Source of the DNA: Mucilaginibacter ginkgonis
Lineage (GTDB): Bacteria > Bacteroidota > Bacteroidia > Sphingobacteriales > Sphingobacteriaceae
Reading direction: 5' to 3'
DNA: 64,000 nt
Assembly: GCF_009754905.2 (NCBI RefSeq)
Contig: NZ_CP066775.1
Location: 2,480,001-2,544,000, forward strand
Part shown: positions 1 to 8,751 of the stretch, in pieces
Layout of the letters: every line of letters starts with the position of its first letter
How positions within the stretch are numbered: position 1 is the stretch's first letter
Program-made: the position numbers and the translations under genes
The notes under the pieces: model-generated
Database searches by the model: none
What the model saw: the letters and a program-made list of their open reading frames with translations, nothing else
Told to the model about the DNA's origin: nothing

Positions 1-847
1 CTGCTTTAAAATCTGCCGCAAGTTTATCTGCCTGTTCCTTAACTGCCAATGAATCTTCTTTTGACGGGGCAGCGTTAAAAGTCACATACTCAAACGACCT
101 TAATTCATTTGGGATCTTAAATTGCGCCTTGTGCTCGTCATAATAAGCCTGGTAATCGCTTTCTGTTGGGTTAACCTTGTTATCGGCCACACCTGAAAAT
201 GGCAAAGCGATGTATTTGAAATTAGCCAGCTTATTTTTGTTTTCGTAATCGTCTTTTGCGTCGAGTGAGTTAACATATAACCCGTTACGCACTAAAGACA
301 AATAACGTTCTGAACGTTTAGCCTCAATGCGGCCGGTTAAGAACAAGCTCCATTGTGCACGCGTTGGGTCTGAAGCCGGTAGGCTTTTAATAGAAGCTAA
401 AAAACGGTTCAACTGATCGCGGTCTACCTGGCCGGTTTGCTGATTGGTGAAATAGCGGGCAACTTCCGGGTCAAGGTTGGCACCGTGGGTCATGTTGTAA
501 GACTCGTCATTACCAACGGTAATACCCAATTTGCTTTCTTCTTTAGTTAAAAGGGTTTGGGTTAGAAACTGGTTCCAGGTAATATTTTGTACGTATGCAG
601 TTAACTGCGGCGTAAGGTTTTGGCCAAACTGCTGCTGGTATTGTTTACTGTTTTGATCTAAACGTTTGTTAAATTCGTCGTAAGGAATTTTTTCGCCGCC
701 AATTTCACCAATTGTGGTTTGGTCGCCACTCATAAAAGACCTGCCATACTGTACTACTTCGCTGGCAATAAAAGCAAAAAGCGCAAAACCGATCAGTACC
801 ACCAAGATGATACCCATACGATTGCGCAAAAAAGTCATCACACCCAT
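1..847 (-). CDS. PpiD/SurA-like periplasmic peptidylprolyl isomerase (partial, C-terminus beyond left edge)
   Basis: The first 282 residues are visible and the frame runs open off the left edge. The N-terminus MGVMTFLRNRMGIILVVLIG gives a short basic cytoplasmic start and one membrane anchor (about residues 9-32), followed by a SurA-N-like chaperone region with an early GEIGGEKIPYDEF segment. This is the PpiD layout: an inner-membrane-anchored periplasmic foldase helping outer-membrane proteins fold. The parvulin domain itself would lie outside the window, so catalytic competence cannot be judged. It follows lptC and an outer-membrane barrel gene on the same strand, consistent with an envelope-biogenesis operon. 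The start is the ATG whose complement is at 845-847. Confidence 0.85.
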   Translation of the reverse strand, partial: MGVMTFLRNRMGIILVVLIGFALFAFIASEVVQYGRSFMSGDQTTIGEIGGEKIPYDEFNKRLDQNSKQYQQQFGQNLTPQLTAYVQNITWNQFLTQTLLTKEESKLGITVGNDESYNMTHGANLDPEVARYFTNQQTGQVDRDQLNRFLASIKSLPASDPTRAQWSLFLTGRIEAKRSERYLSLVRNGLYVNSLDAKDDYENKNKLANFKYIALPFSGVADNKVNPTESDYQAYYDEHKAQFKIPNELRSFEYVTFNAAPSKEDSLAVKEQADKLAADFKA

Positions 848-945
848 ATCCTATTCGATAGTTTATATTTCTTAAAAAGAGCGCGCAAGATACGAATTTT
901 GCCAAAAAATTAGCAGACAAATTTCAACTCTTAACACACTTGTTT

Positions 946-1560
946 TCAGGGTTGTTGCTGTGAGAAATTCTGCTCGACGTGGAAGGTGCCGTTTGTATTA
1001 TTAATGTCCCACGGGTCAAATTTTTCATTGGTTTTAAGAGATCCGCCACGAATGATACTACCATTTGAGGTAATAATGGTAACAGGCTTATTAGATGTAA
1101 CCTTGCGGTCGCTTTCATTCCAGATCAATTGGTCCGATTTAAAAACGTCACCTTTTTCATTGGTTGCCACGACGTTTTTATCCAGCTCAATGATCTTCTC
1201 ATTTTCACGCCGTATGGCATAGTCTGAAATAACCGTGCTTTGTAACTTTAGGTCCTGGTCATAAAAAGTGATCTTGACCCCTTTAGGCATTTCATAATAA
1301 GGGTTCTTTACCTTATAACTAAGCATCAGCGGGGTCTCTACCTTGGCTTTAACATGGGCAGAGTCGCTATAGATCACTTCAACACCGGTGGTCTTTTCAA
1401 CCGGCGACGAGTTGTATTTGGCAGATATTTCCCGGATTTTCTTAAGATCGTTTTCGCATGATGACAATACCAAAACGCACACTAAAGCGCCGGTCAGTTT
1501 AAAAACGGTCGCAAGCGATTTAAGCTTAGTCAAACTTATACCTGCGGAACCATTTGTCAT
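946..1560 (-). CDS. lptC: LptC-like LPS export protein
   Basis: A 204-residue protein with an N-terminal hydrophobic segment ending in LSSC (Cys35), a plausible lipoprotein signal. The rest is beta-rich, with the LptC/OstA-type pattern in which residues of the form GVEVIYSDSAHVKAKVETP are followed by KGVKITFYDQDLKLQSTV and later VFKSDQLIWNESDRKVTSNK. LptC carries lipopolysaccharide from the LptBFG transporter to the LptA bridge in the periplasm. The frame overlaps the end of the upstream barrel gene by 35 bp; I kept the ATG at 1560 because no better ATG precedes the signal sequence. Lipid-A genes lpxD, lpxC and lpxA occur elsewhere in the window. Confidence 0.88.
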   Translation of the reverse strand: MTNGSAGISLTKLKSLATVFKLTGALVCVLVLSSCENDLKKIREISAKYNSSPVEKTTGVEVIYSDSAHVKAKVETPLMLSYKVKNPYYEMPKGVKITFYDQDLKLQSTVISDYAIRRENEKIIELDKNVVATNEKGDVFKSDQLIWNESDRKVTSNKPVTIITSNGSIIRGGSLKTNEKFDPWDINNTNGTFHVEQNFSQQQP

Positions 1561-2884
1561 TTAGCAGAAAGCCTAAGTGGAAGTTATAAAAACGTTCTCG
1601 TATAAGGTTGTTTGACAGCGTACCGCGTTCGCCAATTTCAGCAGAGATGTTTAATTTATAAAAACTTATCTGTCCAACAGATGGTGCAAGCGGAAAACCA
1701 AAGCCAAACGTGATTGCCTTTTGATTGATGTTGGTACCATTTATTTGCACGTAAGTTTTTTCGTAATTAAAACCAAGACGGTAATCAACCGCAGCCAGGT
1801 AGCTGTTTATAGAGTTAGCGTTAGGCGTAAATTGACCGCCTACATTAAATGTCTGCGTGTTTTGCAGGCCCTGGTTAACACCTGCAATTGTCAATTGCGA
1901 CCAATTGCCAATGCTATAATCTGCACCTACTAAAAATTTGCCATCGTTCTGGAAAGATATACCAAAATGGTGGATCAATGGCAATTTGATCTTTGCACCG
2001 CTCGTCTGATTATTTACAACAGAATCGGCGGCATTATTTTCGTCGCCTGTTGCAAAATTCTTTTGGTACTGTGTAATTACATATTTATTTTGTGTACGTA
2101 ATTGCGACGACAAATTTGCTGAATAACCAAATGTAAGGTGGCGGCTTGGCGGATCGCCCGGCCTGTCTTTTTTACCTTTAAAATCAAAAGTGATCTGCGT
2201 ACCGGCGTCATAGGCCAGGCCCGAAACGGAATTGCTTTGCTCTATCCTGGTATTTAGGTTACCATACAGGTTAGGAATTTCTACCGACCTGAATTGCTGA
2301 AGGTTGCCAAAAATATAAGACGCGTTTGCACCGAATGCAATGTGTTTACCTAAGCCAAATCCATATCCCAAGTAAGCTTTAGACAGGCCTCCGTCTCCGC
2401 TGTAAATGTAATTTACAGCATTTGTGTCGCTTGGCAGGCCGGAGCCAAGATTAGATTTTGTTTGCGTGTAGTTATACCCTAACTCTGTATAAGGTTTCAA
2501 GCCAAAGCTTAATGCCGAACGTTTACTAACCGGTATGCCGAAAGAAACGTGACTTAGCCTGAAATTTGAGTTTGTTTGTGATGGTACACCATTTTGGCTT
2601 AGTGTTACACTGTTGTTAAACAAACCAATATCGATAGTGGTAAGGCCTATATAAGAGTATGACGCCGGGTTGGCAGAGTTTATATAGTTGTAAAAACCTA
2701 ATTTGTTGATGGCCGTGCCGATGCCACCCATTGCACGCGTTTCAGGCAACGCATCCTGATTTAAAGTACCAAGACCATATTTAGAATAAGGCGAGCTTGT
2801 GGTAGCGGTAGATTGCGCCATAACCACATTGGCTAAGGGTAAAAAAGCGAGTATCGTAATTACTAAACGAATATATTTAATCAT
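1526..2884 (-). CDS. Outer-membrane beta-barrel protein, function unknown
   Basis: A 452-residue protein with a signal peptide (residues 1-23, cleavage near VMA-Q) and a mature N-terminus SSPYSKYGLGTLNQ, a start often seen in Bacteroidota outer-membrane proteins. The remainder alternates short amphipathic strands with Gly/Asn/Ser turns and ends KWFRRYKFD, with an aromatic near the C-terminus as in barrels. I chose the ATG at 2884 over 2905: it overlaps the coaX stop as ATGATTAA, typical of translational coupling, and begins directly with the signal peptide. It lies between coaX and lptC. A role in envelope assembly is inferred from context only. Confidence 0.75.
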   Translation of the reverse strand: MIKYIRLVITILAFLPLANVVMAQSTATTSSPYSKYGLGTLNQDALPETRAMGGIGTAINKLGFYNYINSANPASYSYIGLTTIDIGLFNNSVTLSQNGVPSQTNSNFRLSHVSFGIPVSKRSALSFGLKPYTELGYNYTQTKSNLGSGLPSDTNAVNYIYSGDGGLSKAYLGYGFGLGKHIAFGANASYIFGNLQQFRSVEIPNLYGNLNTRIEQSNSVSGLAYDAGTQITFDFKGKKDRPGDPPSRHLTFGYSANLSSQLRTQNKYVITQYQKNFATGDENNAADSVVNNQTSGAKIKLPLIHHFGISFQNDGKFLVGADYSIGNWSQLTIAGVNQGLQNTQTFNVGGQFTPNANSINSYLAAVDYRLGFNYEKTYVQINGTNINQKAITFGFGFPLAPSVGQISFYKLNISAEIGERGTLSNNLIRERFYNFHLGFLLNDKWFRRYKFD

Positions 2885-3614
2885 TCTGGACTTGTATAAC
2901 TGCATTTAAACCCTTTAAAACAAGGTAAGGGTCATTTTTTATATAGGGGGCAAAGATGCTATTTTTCAAAAGAGTATCCAAAAAAATACCGTCGCCGCCT
3001 GTTAGTATGATGTTAAGTTCGGGATATTGCTCACGATAACCGCTAATGAAACCTTCGGCTTCATATTTAATTCCGTTTTGTATGCCCGAACGTATAGCCG
3101 ATGCCGTATCTGTACCAAAGCTTCCTTCGAATTTATTATCAGCATTAAGCAACGGTAATGCCGCCGTATAATGGTTAACGGCTTTATAACGCATTTCAAG
3201 GCCCGGCGATATGCTGCCGCCATAATAATTATGTCCGGCATCAACCATATCATATGTAATACAAGTGCCCGCGTCTATTACCAAAGTATCCTTACCCGGA
3301 TTAACCGTTACCGCCCCGGCTACTGCTGCCCACCTGTCGGCGCCTAGCGTGTTCGCACTTTGATAGTGATTATTCACCGCCGTTTTGGTCTGATTAGTGA
3401 AACAGGTGACCGGAATGTCAAGTTGTTGTATATATGCCGGTTTGTTTTCTTTAACCGATGAGATGATAACTTTATCAACCTTGTGCTTACCGATCAGTGC
3501 AGCAATCAAACTTTCATCCGCTTCGGCAACATGATCGAACGATAGCATTTTCTCGCCGTTGAATATTGCCAACTTAGTTTGCGTATTGCCGATATCTACA
3601 ACCAGGTTGGCCAT
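2877..3614 (-). CDS. coaX: Type III pantothenate kinase
   Basis: A 245-residue ASKHA-fold kinase making 4'-phosphopantothenate, the first step of CoA synthesis. Visible motifs are the phosphate-1 loop VVDIGNTQTKLAIF with Asp7, GADRW (91-95), DAGTCITYD (114-122) and GGSISPG (132-138), all in the order expected for CoaX. The length fits the family. Type III kinases are typically insensitive to CoA feedback and use monovalent cations; that is family knowledge. It overlaps purQ upstream by one base (TGATG) and the barrel gene downstream by eight bases, so the four genes are probably co-translated. Confidence 0.96.
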   Translation of the reverse strand: MANLVVDIGNTQTKLAIFNGEKMLSFDHVAEADESLIAALIGKHKVDKVIISSVKENKPAYIQQLDIPVTCFTNQTKTAVNNHYQSANTLGADRWAAVAGAVTVNPGKDTLVIDAGTCITYDMVDAGHNYYGGSISPGLEMRYKAVNHYTAALPLLNADNKFEGSFGTDTASAIRSGIQNGIKYEAEGFISGYREQYPELNIILTGGDGIFLDTLLKNSIFAPYIKNDPYLVLKGLNAVIQVQND

Positions 3615-4306
3615 CAGGCTTTAGCCAGCGACAGTATAGATTCAAATATGATTAGGCCGTCCTGGTTGGCCACCAATGTATCGGCAGCACGTTCGGGGTG
3701 CGGCATCAAGCCAAACACATTACGTTCCAAATTACAAACACCTGCAATGTTATTGATTGAACCATTTAAGTTAGATTCTTCGCACACGTTGCCAGTCTCA
3801 TCGCAATAGCGGAACAACACCTGGTCGTTATCTGCCATACTGCTAAGGGTATCAGCATCGGCAAAATAATTACCCTCGCCATGCGCAACCGGAATTTTTA
3901 AAGGCTGCTGCAAGTCTGCTTGTGAGGTTAATAAAGAATTAGTGGTCTCTGCCTTGATGTAGGTGTTACGGCAAATAAATTTGCGGTTCTTGTTATGCAG
4001 CAGCACGCCCGGTAACAAATGTGCCTCAACCAATATCTGGAAGCCATTGCATATACCCATTACGTATCCGCCTTGCCCGGCAAACTTTATCACCTCCTGC
4101 ATAATGGGCGAAAAACGGGCAATAGCACCGGAACGCAGATAATCGCCAAAAGAGAACCCACCCGGAAGGATGATGAAATCGGCGCCCTGCAAGTCATGAT
4201 CTTTGTGCCATAAACGCACCACCTGCTGACCTAAAACATGCTCTAAAACATAGATGATATCTTCATCGCAGTTTGACCCGGGGAATATAACAACGCCAAA
4301 TTTCAT
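3614..4306 (-). CDS. purQ: Phosphoribosylformylglycinamidine synthase subunit I (glutaminase)
   Basis: A 230-residue class I glutamine amidotransferase subunit that supplies ammonia to PurL for FGAM synthesis in purine biosynthesis. The nucleophile elbow GICNGFQIL places Cys86, and the C-terminal LMPHPERA supplies the His203/Glu205 pair. The N-terminus MKFGVVIFPGSNCDED is the standard PurQ start. As a separate small subunit it needs PurS and a small-type PurL encoded elsewhere. It leads the coaX-containing operon. A TAGCTTTG promoter -7 box lies only 4 nt upstream of the ATG, implying a very short leader. Confidence 0.97.
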   Translation of the reverse strand: MKFGVVIFPGSNCDEDIIYVLEHVLGQQVVRLWHKDHDLQGADFIILPGGFSFGDYLRSGAIARFSPIMQEVIKFAGQGGYVMGICNGFQILVEAHLLPGVLLHNKNRKFICRNTYIKAETTNSLLTSQADLQQPLKIPVAHGEGNYFADADTLSSMADNDQVLFRYCDETGNVCEESNLNGSINNIAGVCNLERNVFGLMPHPERAADTLVANQDGLIIFESILSLAKA

Positions 4307-4310
4307 GCTA

Positions 4311-4318
4311 CAAAGCTA
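4311..4318 (-). promoter_or_regulatory. Putative -7 box (TAGCTTTG) of purQ
   Basis: Exact match to the Bacteroidota -7 consensus TAnnTTTG, ending 4 nt before the purQ ATG. No convincing TTG -33 element was found at 19-21 bp. If used, the mRNA would start almost at the start codon. Confidence 0.45.
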
Positions 4319-4351
4319 ATATAACGCCTTGAACCTGAACGAATGTAAAAG

Positions 4352-5338
4352 TTAAAAATTGTTAAACTGAAAGAAGATGATTCCCGCCACAAACAGTAAA
4401 AACAAGGTTTCGTAAAACCATTTCCATTTGGCATACAGAAAGTAATAAGCGAAAAATATAGCGGTCGGCAGGGCGCAAAGCAAAAAGTGGCTTAACCTGA
4501 ATTCGGCTTTCACATAAAATGATAATCCTGCAATAAGAAATATCAGCACCATTAATATTAACCCTTTGCGGCTGTGGATATAGCTTTTGTAATAAAGTGC
4601 GCTTATTTTGGTAAAACTTAAGAAAAAGAACACGGCAACAGGAATTAGCAAGACATAGGTATATTGCTTTATGACAATGCTGGTAGGCAATTTGGTACCA
4701 AGCGGCAGCCAGATATTAAAAAAGCTATCTATCCTGTCTGTCATGTAATAGTACACTGCCAGGAAAAAAAAGATGGTGATGTAACCTAAAATGGTAGACA
4801 GCCACTCGCGGATGTTGAACGGCCTGAATATGATAAAAGCTATCCAAACCAATACCATGAAATAAATGAACGGCAAATAGATGAGCGACCCTACAGCAAC
4901 CAGCATCCCCAGATCATAACCCAGGGCATTTGCATTATCTGCCTTGTATAAAGCCAGCATCTTAAATATCATCCAAATGACCAGAAAATTGCAGATCAAC
5001 GGCGGACTTAATATTAAGAACGGCGTAAATATGCTCGATGCGACTACAAACATCAGCGCCGGCAAAAAACTGGGCCTGCCTAACAAATTGTAAAAGTTTG
5101 CTACATAGTTTACCAGCAAAGCCTGGCCATAAACCAAAAGCGCTGCCAATAAAATATTTATGACCGGCGAAAAAGCATTCTCGTAAGCCACCGGCACCAG
5201 CGAGCGGGTAAAGGTTTCAACGAATATGAAATCGAGTTTGTCTGGAGCCTTTGCGATGTAAACCAACCGCAATAAGATAACCACTAACACCAGCCATGCT
5301 GTATTAACCGGGTTATATTTCCTGAAAAGGCTTATCAT
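4352..5338 (-). CDS. DUF6427-like polytopic membrane protein
   Basis: A 328-residue, very hydrophobic protein with about nine or ten predicted membrane segments, starting MISLFRKYNPVNTAWLVL. Length and layout match the uncharacterised Bacteroidota family DUF6427, though I assign this from general resemblance rather than a diagnostic motif. A loop with the sequence RPFNIREWLSTILGY separates the two membrane halves. It is transcribed away from a glycosyltransferase and an LpxH-like gene on the same strand, with about 50 bp between. The function is unknown; a role in glycolipid or envelope metabolism would be speculation from its neighbours. Confidence 0.7.
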   Translation of the reverse strand: MISLFRKYNPVNTAWLVLVVILLRLVYIAKAPDKLDFIFVETFTRSLVPVAYENAFSPVINILLAALLVYGQALLVNYVANFYNLLGRPSFLPALMFVVASSIFTPFLILSPPLICNFLVIWMIFKMLALYKADNANALGYDLGMLVAVGSLIYLPFIYFMVLVWIAFIIFRPFNIREWLSTILGYITIFFFLAVYYYMTDRIDSFFNIWLPLGTKLPTSIVIKQYTYVLLIPVAVFFFLSFTKISALYYKSYIHSRKGLILMVLIFLIAGLSFYVKAEFRLSHFLLCALPTAIFFAYYFLYAKWKWFYETLFLLFVAGIIFFQFNNF

Positions 5339-5390
5339 TTAAGTGGCGTAGCTGCAATAATACCACAAAAAGCGGGTATGGTAAAATTTG

Positions 5391-6380
5391 CTATCCGCGG
5401 GCGTAGGTGTTTACTAAGTTCTTAATGATATCAGCAGTCTCGTCTTTAAAATCAACAATTATTTTGTTGTCGGCCACGATCCAATTATTTAAGTGGGAAG
5501 TAAAATGCTCATCGATCTGGTCTACCACCTTAACGCCCAGCCGGGCAGCTGCTACCGCGTTACATTGCTGCTCATATTGGTTCTTCATGGGTATCACCAT
5601 TACTTTTTTACCAAGAAACAGCGCTTCGGCGGGGCCTTCGAAACCGCCCCCGGTAAGTAAACCCGCACAGCCGGCAAGGCTATAGTTAAAAGCGTCATTA
5701 TTTACGGGTAACACTGTAACATTACCTTGCGTTATGCCCACTTTTTCGCGTTTTGAAAATACCTGCCATTGCACACCCGGAACAGCGCTTAACTCTTTGA
5801 TAAGCGTTCTGTCATCATAAGCGGGCAGGTAAACTGTGTAATACCCTTTGTTAGTGGGCGTTAAATGGCGTATTTCGCTACGGATAACTGGGGTATGAAT
5901 AAAGTTATCATAACGCTCAAAGTGGAAACCAACGTGATGCGTTGTTGGGGAATAGTACTTAAATAGCCATTCGGCATAATTCCATTTAAGCGGCCGCGGC
6001 GTTTTTTTTGAAACAAACGAACATTGATGACTTAAAGAAACAGACGGCACTTTCTGCAGCTTGCAAGCCCAGGCACTGACGGGTTCAAAATCATTGATCA
6101 CCAGGTCATAGTCCTTTAAAGGCAGGCTGCGCATGTCGCGCCAAAGTTGGCGCAGGTTCAGCAGTTTCCATGTAGCTTTCATGTCGACGCCACCGTTTGT
6201 ACCAAAAACAAAACTGGCGCCATGAAAACGATATTTTACCGGCTGGGTGAGGCTCACCTCAGCCTCCGTACCGCTTATTAATAAGTCAACATCACCATAT
6301 TGCTGCAGCAGCGGGACTATTTCGCGGGCGCGACTAATATGCCCGTTGCCGGTCCCCTGTATGCCGAATAATATTTTCAT
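5391..6380 (-). CDS. MurG-like glycosyltransferase (GT28-type fold)
   Basis: A 329-residue protein beginning MKILFGIQGTGNGHISRAR, the Gly-rich donor loop and His typical of MJ1255/MurG-like GT-B transferases. The C-terminal half carries LLTGGGFEGPAEALFLGKKV, the nucleotide-sugar binding loop of this fold. The acceptor is not deducible. The next gene upstream on the same strand encodes an LpxH-like pyrophosphatase, so a glycolipid substrate is a reasonable inference. It is soluble or peripheral, with no signal peptide or membrane span. Confidence 0.85.
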   Translation of the reverse strand: MKILFGIQGTGNGHISRAREIVPLLQQYGDVDLLISGTEAEVSLTQPVKYRFHGASFVFGTNGGVDMKATWKLLNLRQLWRDMRSLPLKDYDLVINDFEPVSAWACKLQKVPSVSLSHQCSFVSKKTPRPLKWNYAEWLFKYYSPTTHHVGFHFERYDNFIHTPVIRSEIRHLTPTNKGYYTVYLPAYDDRTLIKELSAVPGVQWQVFSKREKVGITQGNVTVLPVNNDAFNYSLAGCAGLLTGGGFEGPAEALFLGKKVMVIPMKNQYEQQCNAVAAARLGVKVVDQIDEHFTSHLNNWIVADNKIIVDFKDETADIIKNLVNTYARG

Positions 6381-6390
6381 GGTGATGCGC

Positions 6391-6398
6391 CAAATATA
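6391..6398 (-). promoter_or_regulatory. Putative -7 box (TATATTTG) of the glycosyltransferase gene
   Basis: Exact TAnnTTTG match on the minus strand, ending 10 nt before the ATG at 6380. No good -33 TTG at the expected distance. Confidence 0.4.
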
Positions 6399-6404
6399 TC
6401 GAAT

Positions 6405-6505
6405 TCGTTCCGACAGCTATCGGGAGTCAATTTCGAACTTAAATAAGTCAGAAATAGAAAGGAATCACAATTAAATAAAAATTCGAAATCGAAAATTCGA
6501 CATTC
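6405..6505. repeat. Dispersed short repeats (GCTATCGG and ATTCGA types)
   Basis: The glycosyltransferase-phosphatase intergenic stretch contains CCGACAGCTATCGGGA, related to the perfect palindrome CCCGATAGCTATCGGG near 17836. It is followed by an ATTCGAAATCGAAAATTCGA cluster resembling the ATTCGAT inverted repeat near 60143-60202. These look like debris of dispersed intergenic repeats rather than gene-specific sites. Confidence 0.45.
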
Positions 6506-6515
6506 GAAAATCCCC

Positions 6516-7367
6516 TCAGACCTCCAGTTTCAACTTCTCCAACAGGGTCCTAACGTCAAGTTTGTTATCCAGGTTCTCGCTGTCAATTTTGTCGTCATCC
6601 TCATGTTCAACAACAAAATCTTGCGGGCGATATTTAAATATCTCCCAATTGCCATGATTATATTCGAGGGCGGTAAGGCTTTCTACCCAATCGCCCGAGT
6701 TTAGATAAGTTACGCTACCCGTCTTATCTGTTGAATCGATAGTCCTGATCTCGGCGTGATGGATATGTCCGCAGATCACATAGTCGTATTTCTTATCAAC
6801 GGCAAGGTCGGCGGCGGTTTGTTCAAATTGATTGATGAATTTTACGGCATCTTTAAACTTCGCTTTTACCTTTTGCGAAAAGCTCATCTTCTGCCGGCCA
6901 AGCTTAGTTAATACCCAATTGGTAAAGCTGTTGATCAGAATAAGCGTATCATAACCAATGGCGCCCATCTTAGCCAGCCATTTAGAATGCTGCATGGTTA
7001 CGTCAAAAATATCGCCATGAAATATCCACGCCCTTTTATCGCCAACCGGTAGAAGCAACTTATTAACTAGTTTGAATGAGCCCAGATCAAAGTCAGCAAA
7101 CTTGCGCAGCATTTCGTCATGGTTGCCTGTAAGATAGTAAACGGGCACGCCTTCTGTAACAAACTTCAGTATGCGGCGTAAAACCTTCATATGGCTATCG
7201 GGCCAATAAGACTTGCTGAATTGCCAGATGTCTATAATGTCGCCGTTGAGGATCAGTTTTTTTGGCTTAATGCTTTTAAGATATTTGAGCAGTTCTTTGG
7301 CGTGGCAGCCGTAGGTCCCCAGGTGGACGTCAGAAATAATGGCAATTTCTACTTCGCGTTTTGGCAT
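6516..7367 (-). CDS. LpxH-like calcineurin-type metallophosphoesterase
   Basis: A 283-residue two-metal phosphoesterase. The metal motifs are in order: SDVHLG (Asp13, His15), NGDIID (Asp43), GNHDE (81-84), HGD (117-119) and a C-terminal CGHIHHAE. Family COG2908 includes LpxH, which cleaves UDP-2,3-diacylglucosamine to lipid X in lipid A synthesis. Classical LpxH has GNRD where this has GNHD, and this protein is longer, so it may be a Bacteroidota LpxH variant or a related enzyme with another pyrophosphate substrate. No signal peptide is present. It ends LEKLKLEV, about 135 bp before the glycosyltransferase gene. Confidence 0.8.
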   Translation of the reverse strand: MPKREVEIAIISDVHLGTYGCHAKELLKYLKSIKPKKLILNGDIIDIWQFSKSYWPDSHMKVLRRILKFVTEGVPVYYLTGNHDEMLRKFADFDLGSFKLVNKLLLPVGDKRAWIFHGDIFDVTMQHSKWLAKMGAIGYDTLILINSFTNWVLTKLGRQKMSFSQKVKAKFKDAVKFINQFEQTAADLAVDKKYDYVICGHIHHAEIRTIDSTDKTGSVTYLNSGDWVESLTALEYNHGNWEIFKYRPQDFVVEHEDDDKIDSENLDNKLDVRTLLEKLKLEV

Positions 7368-7434
7368 TAATCAAGAGAATATGATCTACGCCCTGCGTAT
7401 TTCAGGGTAATTTATACAGTTGCCGGATTCCTGA

Positions 7435-7542
7435 CTATTCTTCTTCCTCTTCTTCAACCTTTAGTTCATAAGGGCTGATATAGAGCAAGGCAAGCATGAT
7501 CATTAATCCGGTGACAATCAAATAAGCTGTATTGAAGCTCAT
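7435..7542 (-). CDS. 35-residue single-pass acidic-tail membrane microprotein
   Basis: Too short for ordinary gene calling. ATG at 7542 to TAG at 7435 encodes 35 residues: a short N-terminus, one hydrophobic span (about residues 6-22, AYLIVTGLMIMLALLYI), then SPYELKVEEEEEE. The hydrophobic core followed by an uninterrupted Glu tail is what a real small membrane protein looks like, and unlikely from random intergenic DNA. A perfect TAACTTTG -7 box lies 16 nt upstream (7559-7566), although no clear -33 element was seen. Function unknown. The neighbours, an LpxH-like gene and a nucleotidase, do not help. Confidence 0.6.
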   Translation of the reverse strand: MSFNTAYLIVTGLMIMLALLYISPYELKVEEEEEE

Positions 7543-7558
7543 ACTAATACGTGTTAAG

Positions 7559-7566
7559 CAAAGTTA
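7559..7566 (-). promoter_or_regulatory. Putative -7 box (TAACTTTG) of the 35-residue microprotein
   Basis: Exact TAnnTTTG match on the minus strand, 16 nt before the microprotein ATG. This spacing gives a short leader. Confidence 0.4.
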
Positions 7567-8055
7567 TAATGCGCTGATTATTTTAATGTTAAGACGGCGT
7601 TAAAACAGTATATGTTACAAATTATTGTGGTTTATTTTTTCAACAGTAACGGAGTTGTTAACAATTGAATAATTGACCGGATCTTGGGGGTTAGGTTTAA
7701 AAAGGAATGCTGTTTTATTGAAACAGATTAGAAATAAATATTATGGATAGGAATGGTAATAGAATGGTGCTGTAGGTAAAAGAACTTTGGGCGTTGCCCC
7801 AACTCTGTTGGTGCCGCGCTATCCGCTGCAAGTCCTCGTTTCGCTACGCTCACTGTGGGCTTTCCGCTACTATCGCTAACGCGGACGTAAATTAAGTTGA
7901 TATTCCGTTATTGTATTAGTTGGATAGGTTATTACCCTCCTTGTCATTGCGAGATACGAAGCAATTCCATAGGATAGTTAGATTTTATGCTGAGAACCGC
8001 GCTTAACTCGCGATGAAAAACTTTATTGATCACACCGGTTCAAATCATCGGCCAC
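7567..8055. other. Long intergenic stretch without a supportable gene
   Basis: About 490 bp with no convincing reading frame. It contains the hairpin element at 7789-7885 and, near 7948-7980, a degraded copy of the GTCATTGCGAG-GAAGCAAT dispersed palindrome family also seen near 12200, 48285 and 61008. The rest is AT-rich with no recognisable structure. Confidence 0.7.
7789..7885 (+). repeat. REP-like GC-rich hairpin element, copy 1
   Basis: A 97-bp element starting GGGCGTTGCC and ending CTATCGCTAACGCGGA. A second copy lies in opposite orientation at 17606-17702. The copies share blocks such as CGCTGCAAGTCCTCGTT but differ inside the hairpins: copy 1 has CCAAC-TCT-GTTGG where copy 2 has GCCGC-TTC-GCGGC. 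Pairing is kept although the sequence changes. Similar hairpin repeats are common in Bacteroidota intergenic DNA (recollection, not a search). Confidence 0.75.
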
Positions 8056-8751
8056 CTACAACATCCCCACCAACTCTCTCAAACTATTTACTTGTACCGG
8101 CACGTCATCAGGCGTTGGCAACCCGGCGGGGTTAAACCAAATGGCATCCATACCAAAATTTAGTGCGCCGTAAACATCGGCTTCCAGGCTGTCACCTATC
8201 ATTAGGCTTTCGCCGATTGTTGCACCTGCCAGTTGCAGGGCGTGTTCAAATATGCGGCGGTCGGGTTTAATAACGCCGACAACCTCAGATACGATCACGT
8301 TGTCGAAGTATCTAGCCAGATCAGATCCCGCGACCTTAACAGTTACTGCTTCAATGAACCCGTTCGAGATCAAATGTAAAGTGTATCTCTCTTTCAAATA
8401 AGTAAGCACTTCGTGCGCGCCATCGAATAATCCTGTCTTTGTAGGCCCAACGCGTACATAGTGATCCTCAAAACCGATAGGGATCAAATCAGGGAGCATA
8501 CCTAAGTCTAAAAAGGTTTGCTTGAAACGCATTTCGCGCAGATGGTCTTTGGTAATCTTACCGCTGTGGTACTCTGCCCATAAGCGATGGTTATTCTCTG
8601 TGTATTTAGCGATAAAAAGTTCGGCCGAAGGCACTCCTAATGCGCTTAACTTATACTCCATGTAAAGTTCCTTAAGGGTTTCTTCGGCATTGCGGTCAAA
8701 GTCCCAAATGGTATGATCAAGATCAAAGAAAATATGGCGGTAGTTTTTCAC
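8056..8751 (-). CDS. YjjG-family noncanonical pyrimidine nucleotidase (HAD)
   Basis: A 231-residue HAD hydrolase. Motif I FFDLDHTIWDF contains the DxDxT nucleophile (Asp10/Asp12). Motif II is LISNGF, the Lys of motif III lies in GVIKPDRRIFEHAL, and motif IV is IGDSLEADVYGA. The four-helix cap and length match the YjjG/PhoQ-like group, which dephosphorylates noncanonical pyrimidine nucleotides as housecleaning. The only plausible start is GTG at 8751, since no in-frame ATG precedes motif I. A near-consensus CATCTTTG box lies upstream on the minus strand. Confidence 0.88.
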   Translation of the reverse strand: MKNYRHIFFDLDHTIWDFDRNAEETLKELYMEYKLSALGVPSAELFIAKYTENNHRLWAEYHSGKITKDHLREMRFKQTFLDLGMLPDLIPIGFEDHYVRVGPTKTGLFDGAHEVLTYLKERYTLHLISNGFIEAVTVKVAGSDLARYFDNVIVSEVVGVIKPDRRIFEHALQLAGATIGESLMIGDSLEADVYGALNFGMDAIWFNPAGLPTPDDVPVQVNSLRELVGML

